Assembly (NCBI GenBank): GCA_007844125.1 | Contig: CM017568.1 | Span: forward strand, 8,613,573 to 8,677,572 | DNA length: 64,000 nt | Source: Sinonovacula constricta | Taxonomy: Eukaryota > Mollusca > Bivalvia > Cardiida > Solecurtidae | Reading direction: 5' to 3' | Shown here: positions 46,861 through 59,953 of the stretch, piece by piece | How positions within the stretch are numbered: the first letter of the stretch is position 1 | Layout: the number at the start of each line of letters is the position of its first letter | Translations under genes and position numbers: made by a program | The notes under the pieces: generated by a model | The model's input: the letters and a program-made list of their open reading frames with translations, nothing else | What the model was told of the DNA's origin: nothing | Database searches by the model: none

Positions 46861-47547
46861 TACCGTAGAGTGCTGTTGTATATACGTTAACATGTAAATG
46901 GATTTAAGCGACTTTCAACGAAGGAAAATTTATTGTTCCAAAGAAAGTTGTTCGTAATTTACTAGTGAAAACATTTTCCATTCTTGAATAAAGTTATACC
47001 TAAGTCAATGTATTTTCTAACTTCATTTATGACATTTTTAGCTAATAGCTACATTCTTTGGATTCATAATGCTACATTTTGCGTCATTGTACTGATATCT
47101 CCATCTTCGCGAATACTGAAAACACGTATTAATCATGTGTTGTAACCCATAGATAGCAAAAACATATCATCAGTTACCGTAGGGGCACACATAGATTTAC
47201 CATATATAGAGAATCCAACATCCGTGCGTTCTTATTCTATAATCAAATCTTTAATATAAATTAAGTATAAACAACTTGAACAAAGGCTTGTCTAGCATAT
47301 TGTTTGATAGCGAGCCACTGGGGCATATGGCATCCATGAAGAACACAGCTATACATATCATTTTGAAGGAAGATCAAGTTAATTCAAAAGATGATAAGAG
47401 TTAAGAATATGTTGAAATAACTTAACCACTTAACGTGAGCTAACTTAAACTTAATATCGTCCCCTCGAATAAAAATAGCAACAATCATATCAATCGAAAA
47501 ATGCATGTATCCATCAGTCTGATTATGTGTGTCATTGTGACAAAACG

Positions 47548-47770
47548 TTATTGTTTGTTTCTGTCCGTATGTTACTTCATGCTAACACATCTACCTACTT
47601 CTTGCAGTAATGGCGCCGTACTGTTGATGTAGTGTCAATGAAATTGTTCATCTGCAGTTATTGTTTGTTTTGTGTTCTTATCTTTCTTCGTGCTAACACA
47701 TCTACCTACTTCTTGCAGTATTAGCGCCGTACTGTAAATGTAATGTTACTAAAGTCACTGAAACTGTGCA
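47548..47770. repeat. 110-bp tandem duplication
   Basis: TTATTGTTTGTTT..GCTAACACATCTACCTACTTCTTGCAGTA occurs twice at an offset of 110-111 bp (47548 and 47658). Each copy contains a CTACTTCTTGCAG acceptor-like string. No exon was recognised after it. Confidence 0.8.
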
Positions 47771-48850
47771 TCTTACACGGTTCTTTGTTATAAGATTATT
47801 TACTGCTAAGTCATGAAACCATCATTGTATATATGCTATATTTTGCAAGAATAGGCTACTTATAAAGTCATAAGTGTCGGTTGAATCCTATACAAATCGA
47901 AAAAGGCGTACCGAGACTGACGCAGTAAGTAAAGGAGTTGACTGTCAGACAAGAGGTCCAAGGTTCGGAGCCTTAGTTAACCAACATGCTTTGTTATCTT
48001 GTGTTTTATTACTTTTTGACAGTTTGTTTTCCTTGTTAATATAGATACATTTAGATTTTAAATTTTTTGGAAAAATAGTATTTCAAGGCGCAGACTAATG
48101 ACAAACTAGAGTAGGTAATGGTAAACAACGAGCTTTAGTACCGAGATCCATGTAGATTCATTTTTAGAAAAAAGCACACACATTAGTGATATAGTGAAAC
48201 CATAGTTGCTTATGACATCCGTAAACAGAATAAAACAAGGCAAGCCCCGGGCACATGTAAACGCGTAGATTATTTATCGTCACAAATATATCTTATTAAG
48301 GGTGTAAGCATCAGTCCAAACAGCAATTCTAAGGAAATCGCCATTACGCGTTTAATGCGTTTTAATTGAACTGCCATCATATAAATAATATTATGTAATA
48401 TATAGATAATTCAAAGTACGTTCAGCACACTTAATACAATTAATTATACAAAATATTCATTGTTTGTTGTTGACATCTTATGTTAAATATGAAATGTAGT
48501 AGAATTCCAGTTTTTCATTTCTCAATAAATATGAAAATATCAAGAGAAGGAAGATACCTTTCTTTGCACTAAAATGTGCGCTAAAATTGACCTTGTAATG
48601 CATGAACCATAACCCATACTTAATCAAACGCTGTCAACATAAGAAAACGCTCGGTATAAAGTAGCCTACGAATATGAAAATTGACCAGCATCCAGACGTA
48701 TGCATCACTAGTGTGTATGTTCAGTTCGTGCGTGCGTGTGTGTGGCCTGGTGTGTGTGCGGGTATGTGCGCGGTTGTGTGTGCGGGTAGTGTGTGCGTGC
48801 GCGCACATGTGTATACATGTGTACATTCTCCATTTCTTTAAGGAATCCCA

Positions 48851-48911
48851 TGATATGATGATGAAGATGATTATGGTGATGATGATGATGATTATGGTGT
48901 TGATGATGACG

Positions 48912-48946
<35 letters not shown>

Positions 48947-48995
48947 TTTTGTTATAATAATAATAATTGTAATAATAATAATAATTGTAATAATG

Positions 48996-49053
<58 letters not shown>
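48851..49053. repeat. (GAT)n(AAT)n microsatellite
   Basis: GAT-rich start passing into a long imperfect AAT run; a GT-rich stretch at 48725-48825 precedes it. Confidence 0.95.
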
Positions 49054-49054
<1 letters not shown>

Positions 49055-50150
49055 CAGAAGAGGTATTGGTCAGTGGCACTACAGCAGATCTAAATCTAGA
49101 TCTGAATTGTCATTTTTAGAAGGTTCATTTTCGGATACCTTATATCTTTGGCACTATCTTAAAATATATTGCTGTATACATGTAATTACTTTTTTCTTAT
49201 TAACAAAATTCACCAACAGATAATGGTTTCAATGTGAATTTAAAGGAAACCAAATTAAAAATGCATGTATTGATAAAAAGTTGACGTAGATGTAAAGGTC
49301 TTGGGAAGTATGAGTATAAGGTCAGCAACTTGTGTCTACGTAATTAGTAGAGGTATGTTTGTGTCTTGCAGTTTTCGCGCGGATTTTTCAATGGAATAAA
49401 TGCGATAAATATATGAACGGATGGAAATTCCATCTACTACTATTTGTCCAGGACAGATTTGGATTAACTATGGTGCATAGTTTTGTAACGGTCTTTAGCG
49501 TTAGAATATGTTAGTGCTGATTGACGTTATCATGCTGCCGTTGATACTATTTTATTAGATGAAGCATAAAAAATTAAATGCAAAATGATTCATTTAAAAA
49601 CAAGAACACAAATGATATTGACACAATGAAATGAACGTAAGAACATGAAATTATTATTTCGATGTGAATCCACGTGTTCGATTTTTTACCCTTAATCCCT
49701 TTCATGTCTAAAAAGTATCGAATATTTCCGTTAAGCCGTATTACCTAGTATTTCTGTAAGAAATGACGTCATCGGTGTTTCTTGTGTCAACTTATAACGT
49801 AGCTCTGTAAGGACAAATACTATTGAGTAGTTTCCTACGTGCTTGGACGTTTACATCTTTGCAATTTATTACAATCTCTTATATTTCATTACGGCACTAC
49901 TGTGACACTTTCCTCTGTATTTGATGATACACATTGGTTATTGAAGCCTTTATTGCTTATGTTAGGATTTACACTTCATTATGGCATCGTTAAGGAATTG
50001 TAATTTCATCTTGAAATATTATCAATAGTCGATATGAATCAGTAAGTCTCCGAGGCAGTTATTGTGTGTGAAATTTGTTTAAAATCAAATCTTTTGTTAT
50101 TCAAAGCGTTTGACTATCAAACTGTAAGGTGCGAAGTCCATTAGTTTAGT

Positions 50151-50168
50151 TTATATATATATATTACT

Positions 50169-50207
<39 letters not shown>

Positions 50208-50230
50208 CACACACACACACACACACACAC

Positions 50231-50321
<91 letters not shown>

Positions 50322-50370
50322 CTCTCTCTCTCTATCTCATATCTCTCTCTCTCTCTCTCTTCCCTCCCTC
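50151..50370. repeat. Compound (TA)n(CA)n(TA)n(TC)n microsatellite
   Basis: TA, then about 56 bp CA, about 85 bp TA, then TC runs ending TCCCTCCCTC. Confidence 0.97.
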
Positions 50371-50828
50371 AAGCTTGTTTCGCCCTCGCTCCGTAAACGT
50401 TTCTTAATCTTTGTACTGTCATTTCTCTATCGTCTGGTTATTTCTCTATCTGATTATAAGTTGATTAGTTCTATTTTCGTAGAGTTTAATTGCCAGCAAA
50501 GATACATTATGTCGCTTATTCGGCTGGACAGAGGAATTGTATGGCTGGGCTATCAAAGCCCTGTTTACGAACCTGGTTTAATATGAAACAACCAGAAAGA
50601 TTCTACAAAAATATCTACAAAAACCTATATATTTATTTTTGTTAAAAAAATATTTTTAAATTATATATATAAATGTTATGTGACTTCTAAAAAAATAAAA
50701 AATAAAAATATTCTAAAAATTTAAAAATACGTTAGTTCTTTACTACCAATATTAGACTTATTTAAAACTTGCGTGTGTTCCTAGAAACGAGACAGACACT
50801 TATGAACTTCTACAATGCATTGTATAAG

Positions 50829-50959
50829 CCTTAGCATATACTACACAAAGTATCATTTTAAATAAATGAACCCTGTCAGCCAGTCGATATTATGCCACAT
50901 GTGTTTTAGTGTACGCAGGGATCACTGCTGTTACTGATGATGAGGACGGTACTCCTATT

Positions 50960-51012
<53 letters not shown>

Positions 51013-52678
51013 TTAAAAAAAAGACACAATTGAACAAATCATGACAGTGACACATATTAATACAGCCATGGAATAAGTGGACTAGCATTTTAAAGTATGA
51101 AACCCAGAGGCGAAATATTGTCTCTGAACAGGTTGTTGTGGTTTTGTGTGTGCATGTTTGAGTAGGATGAACTCTTTAATTTCAAAACTTAGAATGTATC
51201 TACTCTTTTTATCAATGCTTCTTATAAACACAAAAGGCAGCCAAAACGACCTAACATGGGTCTGCTAAATGACAAATAAACTTTCAAACAAACAGTTTGC
51301 AAAGGTAATATTACATTCACCATTTCTCACTTAAGAAATTGTCTGCATAATAAAATATTTTAATATTTTAGGCGACATTGGAAGAACGATATCAAATCAT
51401 AAATAAACTAGCTTTATCAGTTTAACCATGTATTTGCCCTCATAAACGACACCTTCCATCGAAATTGCATTTCGAGAAACAGTATCTGTACATATGTCAG
51501 TGATAATTGTAGGTTAATAAGCTGTCTACTGGGATAGATGAAAGTCGCAATGTCATGTCTTTATAGTTTATTTTAAAAGGTGCAAAATTATCAGTGTAAA
51601 TATATGAAATTCTTCGGTGGACCAGGTTGTAACAAACTTAGATGTTTCCTAAAAATATAAATAAATTGAATTAAATTCATACCAACATCTTGTATCTTTT
51701 TCTTTTTGCTGTTGTCAGTTGTAACCCCGCAGACCGAAAATGATAATATCGCTCTAAAATTATACTTTAGACTCTACTTCATTACTAATCACCATGGCAC
51801 TGTTTTCATTAAAATTTTCTTGCTAATTCCTTATATGGAAACGCCCAAATTAAGCTCTATTGACTTACCAGTTACTTACTAAACCGATAAACAAATTCCA
51901 AAGTTCCTGGAAAACAATATATGCTATGTATAGCATGCTGTAAACATTACATATTTGTTGTTTGTTGTTATAACATGTAGGATCCATTGAGAATGCACAT
52001 GCAACATTTACTGAAGACTTACAATTTGAATTTTATCCTGTTTTGCTTTGATCGTCAATAAACTGTTCATCGGTAGTAAAGGTTTAGATTACAGAAATTG
52101 AAGTCAACATGTGTTGATATGTTAGTTGGATCAATAAAATAGAAATACCAGTCATTGTTATAAGGGCTCTTTCCCTTGTATGACTTTTTAAAGTCACATT
52201 TTGATTAAACGACATACCTAAAATCCATTAAAACTACTCAATGTCTTGCCAACTTTTAAAAAAATAAAGCCGATTTTTTTAATATTATTCCTAGGACATT
52301 GCCGTGAGCGGTCGCAATACCAGCGCCTTATAATGGCGACAATTTGCTGCACATCGCTTCATTATTACTATTGTTAATCACTATGATAGTAGCAATGAAA
52401 AGAGAAAACGGTCTCCAAAGAAGACGACAAGTATATTAAACTATGACTTATAAAGAATTCATGAATATTACGTGTATTGTTGCAATTTCACAGCGTCAGA
52501 GAAATGGGAGACACAGTCCGTTCAATGAAACTGTCTTGAGGGTGAACGTTCACCGAAAGAAATATTAAAGATGAAACTTGTGTCTCAAAAGTACAATTTA
52601 AAAAAGCATTAATTGCCGACAAAAATCATCAGTTATTTACAGTTACCGACAATTCGGCATAAACCAGCGCAGCCACAA
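50829..52678 (+). repeat. Left arm of a 1.85-kb inverted repeat
   Basis: Its reverse complement aligns end to end with 57090-58978. Anchors include CGATATTATGCCACATG, GGCGACATTGGAAGAACG, GTAGGATCCATTGAGAATGC, the GGGCTCTTTCCCTTGTATGAC block and AATTCGGCATAAACCAGCG. The outer end reads CCTTAGCAT. It includes an (AAT)n tract at 50960-51012. Confidence 0.9.
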
Positions 52679-52747
52679 TTAAGTTAGCCATTCTGAAATC
52701 AAGAGGGTCAAATGGTCTTTGATAATGGATCAAGCCAACCGTGTTTA

Positions 52748-52748
52748 A

Positions 52749-52792
<44 letters not shown>

Positions 52793-52796
52793 TAAT

Positions 52797-52871
<75 letters not shown>

Positions 52872-53013
52872 GTTGTTGTTAAATCACCTAGAAATAAACA
52901 AAAACGATTTTTAAGAAACTAACGTCTGATAATACATACATACGTGCATACATACATACATACATACATACATACATACATACATACATACATACATACA
53001 TACATACATACAT

Positions 53014-53049
<36 letters not shown>

Positions 53050-53100
53050 GCGCACGCACGCACGCACGCATGCATGCATGCACGTGTTCGGATGTATGTA
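52748..53100. repeat. (AAT)n, (ATT)n and (ACAT)n microsatellites
   Basis: AAT/ATT runs at 52748-52880 form an inverted (hairpin-capable) pair. ACAT and then CA, CACG and GCAT units fill 52933-53100. Confidence 0.95.
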
Positions 53101-55680
53101 TGTATATTTTGCCGATTTAATCAAAATCCAAAAGCTTACAATTCGGTTTGGCGTTTTCTGTCGCTGACATTGGTCGATTTAGTTGTGGCCAGATTAATTA
53201 GCAACCTTATATTCCTTACAATAGCCTAGTTTACTCTTATGGCGCCTGATAGAACAATGTAACAAAACCAATCAATCAACATGTCAGACATTAATCACCA
53301 CGAAAAGCTAAGCCATTCTGCTGTGTGCTGTGCCTGGCCGACGTCGCAAATGTGTTTTGCAGCCAGTCATGCTTTCTTAGTCATTTGAAGGAAAGACGTA
53401 TACGTGTACTGCGGTAATTATTTTTCACAGTGATATGATACAAAAAGGATCCTTTTTAGGTATCTTGTTCATTTTCTTTTCATCAACTTACATTTTATAG
53501 TTACAACGATTCGGAGAGCGTGCATGGTACTCGCCTACTTTAGCCCCTCAAATCAGTTCTCAGGGCTGACATTTTCGCCCTAACTTGTACAGCTCTTGTG
53601 TAAATGTATTGAAACGGTTGCCTAATCATTAATACGGTAAAACTTTAAATATGCATTAAAATGGACAAGAATACAACTATGTTTATGAGAAATTGGAATT
53701 TTCAATCAACAAAGAACGCTTCTGAAGCAGACTTTATTTAAAATTGATTTTGCTAGTGTTGAATTAATACATGTATGTTCCTAATTTACATAAATAAAAT
53801 TAATTTAACTGCTGTTCAATTAATTTCGTGCAATAACAAAGGTTATAATTATGTGTGTCCTAGCACTTTGGTTCGTTTTCTTACTTTACTTTACTGTCAT
53901 TGTTTTCATGATTGTGTTCAAAGGCCTTTCTCTCGTTAGATGACATTTGTACCAAAATCTCTGAAAAATATGCTTGCGGTTGGGGCATATTTGAAGGTAA
54001 ATTGTTACTTTGGAGTTTTTGCATACATGCCATTTAATTTAAAGGACGGTATTTAGGAGAGTCAGTGTATGCAAAGACAGGGCATGTATGTGATAATAAA
54101 ATAATATAGAACCGCTATAAATACACAATGGCAAATTCTGTGACTGGAGCGTGAACAGACTACTATCGGTGAAGTTACGGTTAACCGTATGACACGGGTA
54201 AATGTAGACAGTTTTGTTCAGTAAAACCGAATAATGAATGTTATAAGAACGCGATCAGTTCGTTTACTTGTATTCTTACCTTATACCATTTGTACATTAT
54301 GTATATATTTGCATGGGCAGCAGATTTCACACAATCTCAAAAATATTTACAATGTATGCATTTATAATGTCTTCCCATGCGTGTTAGGGCTCTAGCGTCG
54401 TTCATAGTATCAGGTCATTGGACAGAATAGTTCTGTTACAGCAGCGAACAACAAGAACTTACTTCTGCTGTCTGGTGTACTAGCGATTCTCATTTAGTTG
54501 AAATGAAGTAGGTACTTCAAATGTCAACATTGCGGATCGATAACTTGTAATATAGGTACAACATTCAATATCAAAATAATATAAATACAGATAGCATTTA
54601 CTAACAATGTCAATATGATTTACAGGAGCAAAGAGTCTACGGAAACAAAGACAAAGTAATGAAAAATCTACATTTTGAAAGTCGAAGAAAACCGAAACAA
54701 TGAGGAAGAAGAAAACTAAACACAATGACGTTTTACTACAACAAACGTGTCACTTTTGTTAAGAACTGTTAAGTTTGTTTAGAAAAGAACATTGGTCAAA
54801 CATAAGTAAAGAGTTCTCCTCGTGTTAATAGTTTGATATTTAATATACTTGCTAATATCGATAGGAGAACTACTAAAGATTCATAGAAAATGCAAGCAAT
54901 CGACTTTTGTTATAATGACCAAGTGGATATAGCCATGAATTGTTCCTATTAAATCTATAAACATAATAATCTTTAAAAGAAATACCTAAACAACAAAGTC
55001 GTAGGAATAAAACATGTAAAGGAAATTATTTCCGTCCTAATGTATATGTTTTAATATTGTCGCATCTCCGCAAGTTCGAAATTGAATAATCAAGACCGAC
55101 ACTTATGCGAAGTTAATCCTACAAAGCAAGCTGAAAATATCTTAAAATGTTGTAATTTACTTCCGAGGACGTGGCTTAAAAGTAAATGGTAATTAATTTT
55201 TCAGAAGAAAGCCATTCATTACCTCGCGAAAACATGTTGTTTACTTGCATCAATATATTGTTTTCCCCATCCCTTCCTTACATTTAAAAACTCAACAAAA
55301 CGTGATAACAAAATAGCTTAGATGAGCCCCGCCTTTCAAATCACATGCCAATAGTATGATATATTTTAGAGCTACATTACATGATCAAACCTTGAATCAC
55401 TATTCTGTTTATTACTTTGTAGTAAGTCCACCTCTCTTATCATGGAAATTATTCAAAGATCGGAAAGTTAAAGTCTCAGTTACATTGTGCGTCTAGGCTC
55501 TGTGTTATTGCCGAGAACAGTGTTGTATTTGCATCTTGAAAGAAAATGTAAAACCATTGAATATTGTGACTTTTTATATAACATGAACATACAACTTTGA
55601 GGATAGAAGGCTCACGCATACAGAATTAAGGCTAGAAAATTAGCATATACAATGTAAAGTTAAGAACACTTGTACATGTA

Positions 55681-57080
55681 CCAGTCTCCCAGCCCTAATA
55701 TTGTTTATACGAGTCTCCTAGCACTAATATTGGCTGTACGAGGCTCCCAGCCCAATAAGTGTACATACGAGTCTCCTAGTCCTATTCCTGTATATACGAG
55801 TCTTCAAGCCTTAATATTGTCTGAACGAGTCTCTTAGTCCTAATATTGTCTGAACGAGTCTCTTAGTCCTAATATTGTCTGAACAAGTCTCTTAGCCCTA
55901 ATATTGTCTGAACGAGTCTCTTAACCCTAATATTGTCTGAACGAGTATCTTAACCTTAATATTGTCTGAACGAGTCTCTTAGCCCTAATATTGTCTACAT
56001 GATTCATTACGAGTCTCCTAGCCTTAATATTGTATATGCGAATTTTCTAGTCTTTATATTGTATATACTACTCTCGTAGCCTAAATATTAAATATATAGT
56101 CTTCTAGCCCTTATATTGTCTATACGAGTCTCACAGCCCTATCACTGGACATACGAGTCTCCCAGCGCTAATATTGTCTTTACGAGTCTCCCAGCCCTAT
56201 TATTGTCTATACGAGTCTCCCAGCCCTAATATTGTCTATACGAGTCTCCCAGCCCTAATATTGTCTATACGAGTCTCACAGCCCTATCATTGGACATACG
56301 AGTCTCCCAGCCCTTATATTGTCTTTACGAGTCTCCCAGCCCTATTATTGTCTATACGAGTCTCCCAGCCCTAATATTGCCTTTACGAGTCTCATAGCCC
56401 TTATATTGTCTATACGCGTCTCCCAGCCCTGATATTGTCTATACGAGTCTCCCAGCCCTATTATTGTCTATACAAGTCTCCCAGCCCTAATATTGTCTTT
56501 ACGAGTCTCATAGCCCTTATATTGTCTGTACGCGTCTCCCAGCCCTAATATTGTCTATACGAGTCTTCCAGCCCTAATATTGCATATACGATTCTCCTTG
56601 CCCTAATATTGTTTATACGATTATCCTAGCCCTAATATTGTCTTGTACGTGTCTCCCAGCCGTAATAGTGTATAGACGAATCTCCTAGCCCTAATATTGT
56701 CTATACGAGTCCCCTAGCCCTATTAATGCCACACGAGTCTCCCAGCCCTATAATCGTCTAGACGAGTCACCCAGCCCTAATATTGTCTAGATGATTCTCC
56801 TAGCCCTAATATTGTATATAAGTGTCCCTCAAACCTATTATTGTCTTAACGAGTCTCCCATTCCTAATATTGTCCAAACGAGTCTCCCAGCCCTAGTATT
56901 GTCTGTACGAGTCGCCAAGCCCTAATATAGTCTATACGCGTCTCCCAGCCCTAATATTGTCAATACGAGTCTTCCATCCCTAACATTGCATATACGAGTC
57001 TCCTTGTCCTGATATTGTTTATACGATTATCCTAGCACTAATATTGTTTATACAAGTCTCCCAGACCAAATATTGTCTGT
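55681..57080. repeat. 29-bp minisatellite array, about 48 units
   Basis: The unit is CGAGTCTCCCAGCCCTAATA plus TTGTCTATA, with an exact 29-bp period in the best part (56160-56560). A homogeneous variant with GTCTGAACGAGTCTCTTAG occupies about 55815-55990. No unique spacers occur, so this is not a CRISPR. It ends about 10 bp before the right arm of the inverted repeat. Confidence 0.95.
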
Positions 57081-57089
57081 CCGGTTTTG

Positions 57090-58752
57090 TTGTGGCTACG
57101 TTGGTTTATGCCGAATTGTCGGAAACTGTAAATAACTGATGATTTTTGTCGGCAATAAATGCTTTTTTAAATTGTACTTTTAAGGCACAAGTTTCATCAG
57201 TCTGTAATATTTCTTTCGGTGGCACGTCAACCGTCAAGATAGTTTCTTGAACGGACTGTGTCTCACATTTCTCTGACGCTGTGAAATTGCAACAATACAC
57301 GTAATTTTCATGAATTCTTTATAATTCATAGTTTAATATACTTGTCGTCTGCTTTGGAGACTGTTTTCTCTTTTCATTGCTACTATCATAGTGATTAACA
57401 ATAGTAATAATGAAGCGATGTGCAGCAAATTGTCGCAATTATAAGGCGCTGGTATTGCGACCGCTCACGGCAATGTCCTAGGAATAATATTAAAAAAATC
57501 GGCTTTATTTTTTTAAAAGTTGGCAAGACATTGAGTAGTTTTAATGGATTTTAGGTATGTCGTTTAATCAAAATGTGACTTTAAAAAGTCATACAAGGGA
57601 AAGAGCCCTTATAACAATGACTGGTATTTCTATTTTATTGATCCAACTAACATATCAACACATTTTGACTTCAATTTCTGTAATATGAACTTTACTACCG
57701 ATGAACAGTTTATTGACGATCAAATCAAAAGAAGATAAAATTCAAATTGTAAGTCTTCAGTAAATGTTGCATGTGCATTCTCAATGGATCCTACATGTTA
57801 TAACAATAAACAACAAATATGTAATGTTAACAGCATGCACAATGTATGCTATACATAGCATCCATTGTTGTCCCGGAACTTTGGATTTTGTTAATCGGTT
57901 TATAAAGTAACTGTTCAGTCAATAGAGCTTAAACTTGGGCGTTTTATATAAGGAATTAGCAAAACAATTTTAATGAAAACAGTGTCATGGTGATTAGTAA
58001 TGAAGTAGCATCTAAAGTATAATTTTAGAGCGATATTATCATTTTTCGGTCTGCGGGCTTACAACTAACAACAGCAAAAAGAAAAAGATACAAGATGTTG
58101 GTATGAATTTAATTCAATTTATTTATATTTTTAGGAAACATCTAAGTTTGATACAACCTCGTCCACCGAAGAATTTTATATATTTACACTGATAATTTAA
58201 CACCTTTTAAAATAAACTATAAAGACATTACATTGTGACTTGTATCTATCCCATTAGACAGGTTATTAACCTACAATTATCACTGACATATGTACAGATA
58301 CTTTTTCTCGAAATACAGTTACGCTGGAGGGTGTCGTTTATGAGTGCCAATACATGGTTAAACTGATAAAGCTAGTTTATTTATGATTTGATATCGTTCT
58401 TCCAATGTCGCCTAAAATATTAAAATATTTAATTATGCAGATAATTTCTTAAGTGAGAAATGGTAATGTAATATTACATTTGCGAACTGTTTGTTTGAAA
58501 GTTTATTTGCCATTAGCAGACCCATGTTAGGTCGTTTTGGCTGCCTTTTGTGTTTATAAGAAGCATTGATAAAAAGGGTAGATACATTCTAAGTTTTCAA
58601 AGACTTCATCCTACTCAAACATGCACTCACAAACCACAACATCCTGTTCAGAGACAATATTTCGCCTCTGGGTTTCATACCTTAAAATGCTAGTCTTCTT
58701 ATTCCGTAGCTGTATTAACATGTGCCACTGTCGAGATTTGTTCAATTGTGTC

Positions 58753-58785
<33 letters not shown>

Positions 58786-58978
58786 ATTATTATTGTTATT
58801 GTTATTGTTATTGTTATTATTGTTATTATTATTATTATTATTATTAAAATAGGAGTACCGTCCTCATCATCAGCAACAGCAGTGATCCCTGCGTACACTA
58901 AAACATATGTGGCATAATATCGACTGGCTGACAAGGTTCATTTATTTAAAATGATACTTTGTGTAGTATTATGCTAGG
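57090..58978 (-). repeat. Right arm of a 1.89-kb inverted repeat
   Basis: Reverse-complement partner of 50829-52678, with small indels. It includes a TTA/TTG microsatellite (58755-58850) equivalent to the AAT tract in the left arm. Its outer end reads CCTAGCAT on the minus strand. Confidence 0.9.
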
Positions 58979-59676
58979 CCATCAAGTCAAGCTATACTAG
59001 CATGTGTATTAGTATATATAAACATGCTAAAAGTGAACAGCGCCCCAAAAATGAAATATGCTTTAGAGAAAAATCATAAGCAATTTTGTATAAACAACAT
59101 TGCTCCTAATGCTAAAATAATTGTTGTCCTTTTCATTCTTCGGTTTCAGAACTTCCAAAATAAAGTTGCTTATGCTAGATCATAAGGTAAAAGTGTAGTA
59201 ACAAATCGCAAAAAAAGCGTACATACATGTATATTCGGATTTGAATAGCCACATTGGGCAAGATTGTGTAAACGAAAACAACACGGAATGTGTAATTTGC
59301 CGAAGTAAATAATATTAAAAATCATTTAAACAATGTGTGTATGAATGAACACCGAAACTGCAATAATTTTATCTACATGTAGTCATGTAATTTGGTGGTG
59401 TAAATCTATGCATAAATTAACTTGCTAATTAAATAACACCCCTGTTGTCCGTTTCGAATGGATAAGGATAAGGGTTGTTACGGCCGGTGTCGCTATTGAA
59501 AATTTATTTATAAAATGGCACGTTTATTAAACGACGAAATGGTGTAACAGAAAGAACAAGCCAGCAACAAACTTGTACTATAATGTTTTATTTTAATAAA
59601 CAATTAAATCTATGGCGTAATAAAACAATAATAAATAAATCAGAATAATAAATAAATCAGACAAATTTGCAGAAAG
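58979..59676. other. Flank of inverted repeat, no gene seen
   Basis: AT-rich; includes AATAAATCAG repeated at 59630-59660. No feature recognised. Confidence 0.4.
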
Positions 59677-59953
59677 GGATTGGGATTAACCGGCATTTTT
59701 GCCGATACTGCGCAGCGACATTTCTATCATTATAGCACAGGGGCACTTATGAGGTACCCAGGGACTGAACCCGGCCGGTCCATTATACTGACACCGACGA
59801 GTTAGGCGTAATGCTGTACCCTTAGCACCGAGCGTTAGGAGGGAAGCCACTACTACCAACTTTAAAGTCTTTGGTTTGACCCGGCCGGGGTTCGAACCCA
59901 CGACCTCCCGATCCGCAAGCCGACGCTCTACCACCTGAGCTATTGCGGCCGGT
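59677..59953 (-). mobile_element. Complete tRNA-derived SINE with target-site duplication
   Basis: On the minus strand it starts CCGGCCGCAATAGCTCAGG, then TGGTAGAGCGTCGGCTTGCG (A box) and GTGGGTTCGAACCCCGG (B box), a typical tRNA-like head. A body with TCGGTGTCAGTATAATGGAC follows, then a tail ending AATCCCAATCC. Perfect 12-bp direct repeats ATTTGCAGAAAG lie at 59665-59676 and 59954-59965. 277 bp. A functional tRNA gene is unlikely because the cloverleaf does not close around the head. Confidence 0.88.

Larger units (their letters stand above)
46861..50150. other. Stretch without a recognised gene
   Basis: Holds the 110-bp duplication, a weak tRNA-arm-like motif near 47910-47970 (AAGGTTCGGAGCC) and the GAT/AAT microsatellite at 48.85-49.05 kb. 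Otherwise nothing. Confidence 0.45.
52679..57089. other. Interior (4.4 kb) of the inverted-repeat structure
   Basis: Contains microsatellites (52748-53100), about 2.5 kb of sequence in which I recognise no gene, and the 29-bp minisatellite at 55681-57080. The minus frame at 54480-54725 has no family features. No transposase, integrase or polymerase motif was seen. Confidence 0.6.

Noticed and set aside
54480..54725. 81-codon minus frame inside the inverted-repeat loop
   Set aside because: Hydrophobic, AT-driven composition, with no motif or partner frame to suggest a transposase.
56174..56374. 66-codon frame with SLRVSQP-type repeats
   Set aside because: The 29-bp unit is read through successive frames of the minisatellite. 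No gene features.
55681..57080. Possible CRISPR array
   Set aside because: The 29-bp unit repeats head to tail without unique spacers, there are no cas-like genes, and the context is eukaryotic.
50829..58978. Maverick/Polinton or Helitron assignment
   Set aside because: No polymerase, integrase, capsid, ATPase, Rep or helicase motifs are visible. The interior is too short and gene-less for a Polinton, and Helitrons lack long inverted arms.
59870..59953. Functional tRNA gene
   Set aside because: A and B boxes are present, but the sequence is the head of a 277-bp SINE with target duplication and does not end in a closed acceptor stem.
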